Notes under the pieces: model-generated
Told to the model about the DNA's origin: nothing
What the model saw: only the letters and a program-made list of their open reading frames with translations
Database searches by the model: none
Assembly (NCBI GenBank): GCA_036260375.1
Contig: DASZZZ010000026.1
Span: 1-12,056, forward strand
Source: DASZZZ01 sp036260375
Lineage (GTDB): Bacteria > Actinomycetota > CADDZG01 > WHSQ01
Length of the DNA stretch: 12,056 bases
Reading direction: 5' to 3'
Program-made: the position numbers and the translations under genes
In this document: positions 1 to 6,508 of the stretch, piece after piece
Layout of the letters: every line of letters begins with the position of its first letter
How positions within the stretch are numbered: position 1 is the stretch's first letter

Positions 1-1065
1 CGGGATCTCACGCAGGACGAGATAGCCCTCCTCTTCACCGCCCGAGGCACCGAGCTCGCCGAGCTGTGCAAGGTGGCGGACGGGCTACGGCGCGAGGTCA
101 ACGGCGACGATGTCACCTACGTCGTAAACCGGAACATCAACTACACGAACCAGTGCTACTTCCGGTGCCGCTTCTGCGCCTTCTCCAAGGGTCCGAAGTC
201 GCTGAATCTGCGCGGCGAGCCGTACCTTCTCGATGTCGCCGAGGTCGCGAGGCGCGCGCGGGAGGCGTGGGAGAAGGGCGCGACCGAGGTCTGCATGCAG
301 GGCGGCATCCACGGCAAGTTCACCGGGGAGAGTTACCTCCGGTACCTGCGGGCAGTCAAAGAAGAGGTGCCGGAGATGCACGTCCACGCCTTCACGCCGC
401 TCGAGGTCTCCCAGGGGGCGCAGACCCTCGGGATGACCGTAGGGGAGTTTCTGGCGGAGCTCAAAGAGGCGGGGCTCGGGACGCTCCCGGGGACGGCGGC
501 GGAGATCCTCGACGACGAGATACGCGATATCATCTGCCCCGACAAGGTGAATACCAGAGAATGGTCGGACGTGATGCGTGCGGCCCACTCTCTGGGCCTG
601 CGTTCGACGACCACGATCATGTTCGGCCACGTGGAGGGTCCCCCTAACTGGGCGCGCCACCTCCTGGTACTGCGAGAGATTCAGGCCGAGACCGGCGGCT
701 TTACGGAGTTCGTGCCGCTGCCGTTCGTCCACATGGGCGCGCCGCTCTTTTTGCAGGGCCGCTCGCGCAGAGGTCCGACCTTCGCCGAGGCGATAAAGAT
801 GCACGCCGTCGGGCGCATAGCGCTGCACGGCTACATAGACAACGTGCAGGTCTCCTGGGTCAAGATGGGTATCGAAGGCGCGCAGCTCTGCCTGGAGGCC
901 GGCTGCAACGACCTCGGCGGCACGCTGATGAACGAGAACATCTCGCGCGCCGCCGGCGCGCGCCACGGGCAGGAGCTCGACCCCGGGGGCATGGAGAGGC
1001 TCATCCGTTCGATCGGCCGGACCCCGCGCCGCAGGACGACGCTGTACGAGCGCTCGTCCGTGTAG
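1..1065 (+). CDS. cofH: FO synthase, CofH part (CofH or C-terminal half of FbiC), 5' end missing
   Basis: Radical-SAM enzyme that joins a tyrosine-derived fragment to 5-amino-6-ribitylaminouracil, a step in making FO, the deazaflavin core of coenzyme F420. The frame is open from base 1 and 354 residues are visible. The CxxxCxxC iron-sulfur motif is at visible residues 52-59 (CYFRCRFC), preceded by NRNINYTNQ. Other family stretches are EVCMQGG, HVHAFTPLEV, PGTAAEILDDE, GGFTEFVPLPFVH and NDLGGTLMNENISR, and the protein ends with the typical GRTPRRRTTLY. The GTG at 73 is internal, because family-like sequence (LTQDEIALLF) continues to the window edge. Actinobacteria usually fuse this half to CofG as FbiC; whether that holds here lies outside the window. 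Codon use is unlike that of the following genes: 5 of 16 isoleucines are ATA and GAA occurs. Function is certain; only fused versus separate is open. Confidence 0.95.
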   Translation, partial: RDLTQDEIALLFTARGTELAELCKVADGLRREVNGDDVTYVVNRNINYTNQCYFRCRFCAFSKGPKSLNLRGEPYLLDVAEVARRAREAWEKGATEVCMQGGIHGKFTGESYLRYLRAVKEEVPEMHVHAFTPLEVSQGAQTLGMTVGEFLAELKEAGLGTLPGTAAEILDDEIRDIICPDKVNTREWSDVMRAAHSLGLRSTTTIMFGHVEGPPNWARHLLVLREIQAETGGFTEFVPLPFVHMGAPLFLQGRSRRGPTFAEAIKMHAVGRIALHGYIDNVQVSWVKMGIEGAQLCLEAGCNDLGGTLMNENISRAAGARHGQELDPGGMERLIRSIGRTPRRRTTLYERSSV

Positions 1066-1074
1066 GCGCGCGCC

Positions 1075-4000
1075 GTGACCGATCCCACGTCTCACCGCGG
1101 GCGGGTCGCGACCCGCCGACGCCGCCGGACCGGGACCGTCGAGGCGGTCCGCGGCGAGCGGCCGGCGGCGCCGCCGGGCGTGCCGAGCGTCCTCGCGATC
1201 GTCGTGACGCACGACGGCAGGCCGTGGCTGCGCGACTGCCTCGTCGCGCTCAACACGCAGACCTATCCGGTCCTCGACGTCCTCGTCGTCGACGACGCGT
1301 CGCCCGACTTCCGCCGGCCCCCGCACCTCAGGCGCATCGCCAAACGGCACCTTCGTCGCCGGCGGTGGGGCTACGTGCGAACGCCGCGTCCGCTCGGCTT
1401 CGGAGGCGCGATCAACTGGGCGCTGTCGCGCGTCCGCACCGACGCCGAGCTCCTGCTCTTCGTGCACGACGACGCCGCGCTCGACGCCACTTCGGTCGAG
1501 CGGATGGTCGCGCGCATCGCGGCCGACGACGGCACGGCGATCGTCGGGCCCAAGATCGTGTCGTGGGACGACCCCGCGCGCCTCGAGGAGGTCGGCATGG
1601 CGGCCGACCGCTTCGGCTACCCCTACAAGGGGCTCGAGGACGGCGAGATCGACCTCGGCCAGCACGACGTTCCGTCGGAGGTCTTCTACGTCACGTCGAC
1701 GTGCATGCTCATGCGTCACGAGGTGTTCCGTCAGCTCGGCGGGTGGGACGCGCGCATGCGCGCGTTCGCCGAGGACCTCGACATCTGCTGGCGCGCGCAC
1801 GTCGCGGGATACTCGGTGCGCGTCGAGCCGGGGGCCAAGGCCAAGCACGCCATCGCGCTCGCGACCGGCCGGCGCCGCTCTCCGTTCAAGCCGCAGCGCT
1901 ACTACATCCGGCGCAACCGCTTCCGCACCGTCATCAAGAACGTGTCGCGCGTGCGGTTGCTGTTCCTGCTGCCGCAGTTCGTGCTGCTCGCGTTCCTGGA
2001 GATGCTCGCGTTCGTCGTCCTGCGCCAGCCGCGCCAGATCGTCAACCTCGCGCGCGCCCTGCTGTGGAACCTCGTCGCGTTCCCGCAGACGATCGCCGAG
2101 CGCACGCGCGTGCAGCGTCGTCGCCGCGTGCCCGACCGGAGGCTGCGCCGTCTGTCGGTGCGAGAGACGACCCGTCTGCGCTTCTACATGAGCAACCAGG
2201 CGCATCGCCTCGAGGAGGCGTGGGGACGGCGCGCCGAGGTCGTCGCGCGCCAGAGCGTGCAGGCGCGCGCCCTCGGGGGCCGGCTCGCGGGATGGACCGG
2301 CGTCGCCGCCGCGGTCCTCGTCGTGGTCCTGCTGCTCGGGTTCCGCCATTTCCTGTGGACGCCGCCGGCCGCGACCGGCGAGCTGCTGCCGTTCCCCGAG
2401 CGCGCAAGCGCGCTGTGGCGCGTGCTCGCGTCGCCGTGGCAGCCGGCCGGGCTCGGCTACCCGGGTCCGTCGCCGCCCGCGTTCGGGCTGCTCGGCCTCG
2501 TGTCGTTCGCGACGTTCGGCGCCGCCGGCGCGGCGCAGAAGGTGCTCGTCCTCGGGCTCCTCGCGATCGGGTTCGCCGGCGCCTACGGCATGGTGTCCGA
2601 GCTCGTCGACCGGCGCGCCCGCGTCGTCGCCGGGCTCGCGTACGCGCTCGGCGGCGCGAGCTACGCGTCGCTGCGCGAGGGCCGTCTCGGGGCGCTCGTG
2701 TTCTTCGCCGCGGCCCCCTTCGTCGTGACCGCCATCGTGCGCCTCGTCGGCTGGGTCCGCCCGCCCGCGTGGCGCCGCGGCCGCGCCGTCGCGACGATCG
2801 CGCTGGGGGCCGCGGTGTCGGCCGCGTTCGTGCCCGGCTCCCTGTTGCTGTACGCGCTCGCCGCCGCGGTGCTGGCCGCGGCGCGGACGCCGTTCGAGCG
2901 GGCGGTGCGGCCGGTGCGCGGCATGGTCGCGTCGTTCATCGGGCTCGTCGCGGGGTGGGCCCTGCTGCTGCCGTGGAGCGCGACGTGGTTCGACGACGAC
3001 GGCGTGCTCGGCCGCCTGTTCGGCGACGACCGCGGCGTCTACGCCGCGACCTTCGCAGACCACGGCGTCGTCAGCGTCGTGCTCGGCCAGACGCCCGAGG
3101 GCCCCGCCCTGTGGGGCCTCGCGCTGCCGCTGCTCGGAGTCGTCGGAGCGCTCGTCGGAGCGGGGCAGCGCCGGCGGCTCGCGCTCGCGCTGTGGGGCGT
3201 CGTCGTGGCGACCGGGTGGGTCGTGGCGCTCGTCGCCCGCGGCGTCGTGCCGCCGTTCGTGGCGTCGCCCACGGAGGCCGGCGTGCTCGCGACGCTCGCG
3301 TTCTCGGGGCTCGTCGGCGTCGCGCTCGGCGCGTTCCGCCTCGACCTGCCGCGGCGCGGCCTCGGCCTCATCCACGCGCTCACCCTCGGGGCGCTCGCCG
3401 CGGCCGCGTTCCTGGCCGCCGCCGGCATCGGACCGGCGGCGTGGCGCGGGGCGTGGCGTCCGCACGACGTCGCGCACGTGCGCACGGTCGACGCGGTCGA
3501 GGGGCTGCTCGCGGCCCGGGCCGAGCAGCTCGGGGCGTTCCGCACGCTGTGGATCGGCGAGCGGTGGGTCGCGGCGTCGCCGAGCGCGCTGCGACCCCAG
3601 CGTCCCTACCTCGTGACGGGCGCGCACGGCCAGGTGCTGACCGACCTCTACGAGCGTCCCACCGCGGCCGACGACGCCCTCGCGCGCGTCGTCGCGTCGA
3701 TCGAGGACGGCGACACCGACCGCGGCGGCCGTCTGCTCGGCGCGTTCAACGTGCGCTTCGTCGTGGTCGCGTCCGACGCCGCCGCGGCGCCGTGGCTGTC
3801 GCAGCTCGACCTCGCCCTGACGCGCGACGAGCCCGACTACGCGCTCCTCGAGGCGCGCACCGGAGTCGCGCGCGCCGACGTCTACGACGCGCTGCCGCCG
3901 GACGTCGCGGCCGCCGGGGACGGCGCGCTGGCGCCGGCGGCCGAGGTCGAGGCGCCGGAGGAGACGTCGTTCGCCCAGCGCGCCGCGCACACGTACGTGT

Positions 4001-4287
4001 CGGAGGACGGCGTCGACGGGCCCGCGGTCGCGTACCTCGCCGAGAGCCACGACGGCCGCTGGCGCGCGTCGGCGGGCGACGACCCGCTCCCGCGCGCCGG
4101 CGACGGCGCGTGGGGCAACGCGTTCGACGTCCCGGCCGACGCCGACGGGCGCGTCGAGATCGTGTTCCCGCGCAGCCGCTCGTTCGTCGTGTGGCTCGTC
4201 GTCATGGCGCTCGCATGGATCGTCGTGGTGGGCGCCGCGTTCTCGCGCGGACGCCCGCCGGCGACGCGCCGGAGGGTCGCGTCGTGA
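1075..4287 (+). CDS. Large membrane GT2 glycosyltransferase with extracytoplasmic C-terminal region
   Basis: 1070 residues. Residues 38-285 form a GT-A family 2 transferase: VVTHDGRPWL at 43-52, the nucleotide-binding VVDDASPD at 71-78, a metal-binding HDD (DXD-type) at 131-133, and the acceptor-site AEDLDICWRAH at 232-242. Hydrophobic segments follow near 294-317, 407-423, 470-505, 540-560, 570-603, 617-634, 679-720, 737-755 and 764-786. A soluble stretch at about 790-1034, probably outside the cell, contains LLGAFNVRFVVV, which resembles YfhO/GT-C-like membrane proteins. One last membrane helix (1036-1056) and a basic tail end the protein. The likely role is transfer of sugar onto an envelope glycan or lipid carrier; the substrate is unknown. 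GTG at 1075 lies nine bases after the upstream stop with no Shine-Dalgarno sequence. GTG at 1180 (residue 36) is an alternative that keeps the whole catalytic domain. It overlaps the DUF5719 gene, so the two are probably co-translated. Confidence 0.9.
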   Translation: MTDPTSHRGRVATRRRRRTGTVEAVRGERPAAPPGVPSVLAIVVTHDGRPWLRDCLVALNTQTYPVLDVLVVDDASPDFRRPPHLRRIAKRHLRRRRWGYVRTPRPLGFGGAINWALSRVRTDAELLLFVHDDAALDATSVERMVARIAADDGTAIVGPKIVSWDDPARLEEVGMAADRFGYPYKGLEDGEIDLGQHDVPSEVFYVTSTCMLMRHEVFRQLGGWDARMRAFAEDLDICWRAHVAGYSVRVEPGAKAKHAIALATGRRRSPFKPQRYYIRRNRFRTVIKNVSRVRLLFLLPQFVLLAFLEMLAFVVLRQPRQIVNLARALLWNLVAFPQTIAERTRVQRRRRVPDRRLRRLSVRETTRLRFYMSNQAHRLEEAWGRRAEVVARQSVQARALGGRLAGWTGVAAAVLVVVLLLGFRHFLWTPPAATGELLPFPERASALWRVLASPWQPAGLGYPGPSPPAFGLLGLVSFATFGAAGAAQKVLVLGLLAIGFAGAYGMVSELVDRRARVVAGLAYALGGASYASLREGRLGALVFFAAAPFVVTAIVRLVGWVRPPAWRRGRAVATIALGAAVSAAFVPGSLLLYALAAAVLAAARTPFERAVRPVRGMVASFIGLVAGWALLLPWSATWFDDDGVLGRLFGDDRGVYAATFADHGVVSVVLGQTPEGPALWGLALPLLGVVGALVGAGQRRRLALALWGVVVATGWVVALVARGVVPPFVASPTEAGVLATLAFSGLVGVALGAFRLDLPRRGLGLIHALTLGALAAAAFLAAAGIGPAAWRGAWRPHDVAHVRTVDAVEGLLAARAEQLGAFRTLWIGERWVAASPSALRPQRPYLVTGAHGQVLTDLYERPTAADDALARVVASIEDGDTDRGGRLLGAFNVRFVVVASDAAAAPWLSQLDLALTRDEPDYALLEARTGVARADVYDALPPDVAAAGDGALAPAAEVEAPEETSFAQRAAHTYVSEDGVDGPAVAYLAESHDGRWRASAGDDPLPRAGDGAWGNAFDVPADADGRVEIVFPRSRSFVVWLVVMALAWIVVVGAAFSRGRPPATRRRVAS

Positions 4288-5657
4288 GCGAGGGCCGCAA
4301 GGACGTCGTGCTCGCCGCGGTGCTCGCCGCCGCGCTCGGGCTCGGGGCCGTCGTCGACGCCGCGACCGGCGCGCCGGAGGCCGCGGACCCGCCGTCCGAG
4401 CGCGTCGACCCGATCGTCGCCCGGTCGTCGTTCTGCCCCCCGAGCGACGCCGCGGCGGGCCGGACGCGCGTCGTGCTGTCGGGCCCGGCGGGCGCAACCG
4501 CGGGCGTCGAGCCGGTCCTCGACGGACCCGTCGAGGCGAGCGGGATCAACGTCGTGTCGCCGGAGGGATCGGATGCCTTCGACGTCGTCGGCTACGGAAC
4601 GACGGTCACCGCCGGCGCCATGCTGTTCTCCGCCGAGCCGGTGCGTGGCGCGGGCGCGGCGCGCTGCGCGCCGGCGGCGTCGCGCACGTGGCACTTCGCG
4701 TACGGGTCGAGCTCGCTCGACGCCGACGAGCGCCTCCTGCTCTACAACCCGTTCCCGGACGAGGCCGTCGTGCGCGTGTCGTTTCTGACCGCCACCGGCG
4801 AGCGCGCGCCGGCGGCGCTGTCGGACATCGCGGTGCCCGCGGACAGCAGCGTGGGGGTCGTCGTCAACGAGACCGTGCAGACGACCAAGCTGCTCGGGGC
4901 CACCGTCGAGGCGATCCGCGGGCGCATCGTCGCGTGGCGTCAGCAGTTCGACGACGCCACCGACGCGGGCCCGGCCGGCGCCGAGCTGACGCTCGGGGCG
5001 CCCGTCGGCGCGACGACGTGGTACCTGCCCGAGGGCGCGGTCGGCGACGGCGTCGACGAGCGCGTCGCGGTGATGAACCCTAGCGAGGACGAGGCGGTCG
5101 TGACGCTGTCGCTGGCGACGGCCGACGACGCGGTGACCCCCGGCACCCTCGCCCAGGTGCCCGTGCCGGCCCGAAGCTCGGTCGCGTTCTCGCTCGCCGA
5201 CTCGCTGCAGCGCGTCGAGGACGGGCGCGTCGGGGTCGCCGTGACGGTGCGGTCGACCAACGGCGTGGGCGTCGTCGTCGAGCGGGTCGTGCGCTACCGC
5301 GAGGGCGACGTCGTCGGCGTCGCGGCGGAGACCGGGTCGACCGTCGCGGCGACTCGCTGGGTCGCGCTGCCGGCGGTCGGCGAGGCGAGCGTCGACCGCC
5401 TCGTCGTGTTCAACCCGGGCCGGGCGCGCGCGACGCTCGACGTCGCGCTGAGCGTGCTCGGAGGCGGAGGCGCCGGGCGCGTGCCGAAGGTGACGGTGCC
5501 GGGAGGCGCACGCGTCGTCGTGCCGATCGTGGAGGAGGCCGAGGGCCCGGCGGTCGCGCGCGTCACGTCGGACCATCCCGTGGTCGTCGAGCGGACCGCC
5601 TACTCGCCGTCGGCGCGCGACGTCGCCACGACGATGGCGACGCCCGAGACGGACTAG
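4284..5657 (+). CDS. DUF5719 family envelope protein with three repeated units
   Basis: 457 residues. GTG at 4284 overlaps the TGA of the glycosyltransferase in a GTGA arrangement, the usual sign of translational coupling. An N-terminal hydrophobic segment (residues 8-28) is a signal peptide or anchor, so the rest is probably outside the membrane. A cysteine in FCPPSD (51) and another in RCAP (128) could form a disulfide. Three similar units follow, with W at 136, 246 and 359 and N-P at 155, 265 and 377, each followed by an A-V-x-V-type strand. Together they suggest stacked beta-sandwich modules of about 110 residues. DUF5719 has no proven biochemical role that I know of. Its fixed position behind a GT2 membrane protein suggests it helps assemble, export or bind the glycan that enzyme makes. 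The family call is by pattern memory and was not run against a profile. Confidence 0.82.
   Translation: MSEGRKDVVLAAVLAAALGLGAVVDAATGAPEAADPPSERVDPIVARSSFCPPSDAAAGRTRVVLSGPAGATAGVEPVLDGPVEASGINVVSPEGSDAFDVVGYGTTVTAGAMLFSAEPVRGAGAARCAPAASRTWHFAYGSSSLDADERLLLYNPFPDEAVVRVSFLTATGERAPAALSDIAVPADSSVGVVVNETVQTTKLLGATVEAIRGRIVAWRQQFDDATDAGPAGAELTLGAPVGATTWYLPEGAVGDGVDERVAVMNPSEDEAVVTLSLATADDAVTPGTLAQVPVPARSSVAFSLADSLQRVEDGRVGVAVTVRSTNGVGVVVERVVRYREGDVVGVAAETGSTVAATRWVALPAVGEASVDRLVVFNPGRARATLDVALSVLGGGGAGRVPKVTVPGGARVVVPIVEEAEGPAVARVTSDHPVVVERTAYSPSARDVATTMATPETD
4683..5450 (+). repeat. Three protein-level repeats within the DUF5719 gene
   Basis: The units begin at 4683, 5013 and 5352 (residues 134, 244 and 357). 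Each shows aromatic-W-x10-14-D-x-R/L-hydrophobic-NP-x4-A-x-hydrophobic, for example DERLLLYNPFPDEAVV, DERVAVMNPSEDEAVV and DRLVVFNPGRARATL. The tryptophans are 110 and 113 residues apart. The first two units are closest; the third has lost the acidic pair after NP. The repeat is visible in protein rather than DNA, which suggests old duplication. Confidence 0.7.
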
Positions 5658-6469
5658 GCGGTCGCGCGCTCCTCGGCGCTGGTAGCGGCCTCGAACGCGC
5701 GCGTGGCGTCGACGAAGGCGCGGAACAGCGCCAGCTGCGGCTCGTGGACGGGCGCCATGACCTCCGGGTGCCACTGCACGCCGACGACCCACGAGTGCCG
5801 GCGCGACACGACGCCCTCGAGCACGCCGTCCGACGCCCACGCGATCTCCTCGAGCTCGGCCGCGACGCGCGCGAGCCCCTGGTGGTGATGGGAATTCACG
5901 CGCAGCGACGTCGTGCCGAAGACCTCCGCCAGCACGCTGCCCTCGGCGATGCGCAGACCGTGGACCGGGTCCGGCCCGGGCAGGCCCTCGCCGTCGTGGT
6001 CCATGACGCCCGGCTGCTCGACGAGGTGCTGGTGCAGCGTGCCGCCCAGGAACACGTTGAGCAGCTGCATGCCGTGGCAGATCGCGAGCACGGGCATGTC
6101 GCACGCGAGCGCCGCCTCCAGCAGCGTGCACTCGAAGCGGTCGCGCCGGTGCGAGATGCGGTGCGTGCGCGGGTGGCGGGGCCGGCCGTACCACGCGGGG
6201 TCGATGTCGCCGCCGCCCGGCAGCAGCAGGCCGACCGCGCCGTCGAGGACGCCGGCGTCGTGCGGGTCGAGCGCGGTCAGCACGCGCACGCCCGACGGCG
6301 GCTCCTCGCTCGGCAGCAGCTCGAAGGTGGACAGCACGCGCGGCGTCCCGCCGGCCGCGGCGACCGCCTTGACGTAGGGGACCGGGAGGCGGGCGCCCTC
6401 CTTGCGCAGCTGGCCGACGACCGCGATCCAACCGCCGTCCCCGACGGCGCGCTCGGGCGTGATATCCAC
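5654..6469 (-). CDS. Class I glutamine amidotransferase-like hydrolase (gamma-glutamyl-GABA hydrolase/PuuD family)
   Basis: 271 residues, near the 254 of E. coli PuuD. The class I amidotransferase triad is present: nucleophile Cys131 in LAICHGMQLLN, and His234 and Glu236 in VQWHPEV. PGGGDIDP (84-91) forms the oxyanion region and VNSHHHQGL (191-199) is typical of peptidase family C26. The enzyme is expected to split a gamma-glutamyl amide bond in the cytosol. The PuuD substrate, gamma-glutamyl-GABA from putrescine breakdown, is only the family name, and no polyamine gene is nearby. GTG at 6469 is chosen because no other ATG or GTG precedes the conserved WIAVVGQ stretch. Its Shine-Dalgarno sequence is poor: GAGG lies 12 bases away and a better GGGGGAGG is 18 bases away. 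The stop codon overlaps that of the convergent DUF5719 gene. The usual arginine after the nucleophile cysteine is histidine here. Confidence 0.85.
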   Translation of the reverse strand: MDITPERAVGDGGWIAVVGQLRKEGARLPVPYVKAVAAAGGTPRVLSTFELLPSEEPPSGVRVLTALDPHDAGVLDGAVGLLLPGGGDIDPAWYGRPRHPRTHRISHRRDRFECTLLEAALACDMPVLAICHGMQLLNVFLGGTLHQHLVEQPGVMDHDGEGLPGPDPVHGLRIAEGSVLAEVFGTTSLRVNSHHHQGLARVAAELEEIAWASDGVLEGVVSRRHSWVVGVQWHPEVMAPVHEPQLALFRAFVDATRAFEAATSAEERATA

Positions 6470-6496
6470 GTCGTTCAGGTTCCTCGACCTCCCCCT

Positions 6497-6500
6497 GGAG
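6497..6500 (+). promoter_or_regulatory. Shine-Dalgarno of the cystathionine gamma-lyase/synthase gene
   Basis: GGAG stands eight bases before the ATG at 6509 and fixes that start. It lies within the 39-base spacer (6470-6508) between the two divergent genes. That spacer is too short for two separate promoters, so at least one promoter must lie inside a coding region. Confidence 0.65.
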
Positions 6501-6508
6501 CGAAAGAG

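Noticed and set aside
73..75. GTG at 73 as the start of the FO synthase
   Set aside because: Family-like sequence continues in frame to base 1, so the gene begins outside the window.
1224..4283. Long upstream extension of the DUF5719 frame through the glycosyltransferase gene
   Set aside because: The extension is Arg/Pro-rich noise in the second frame of a well-supported gene. The GTGA overlap at 4284 followed by a hydrophobic leader marks the real start.
85..4497. Minus-strand open frame of 1470 codons opposite the FO synthase, glycosyltransferase and DUF5719 genes
   Set aside because: The translation is Arg/Ala/Asp-rich low-complexity sequence with no family motif. It is a by-product of GC-rich third positions lacking stop codons; the plus strand carries clear protein families.
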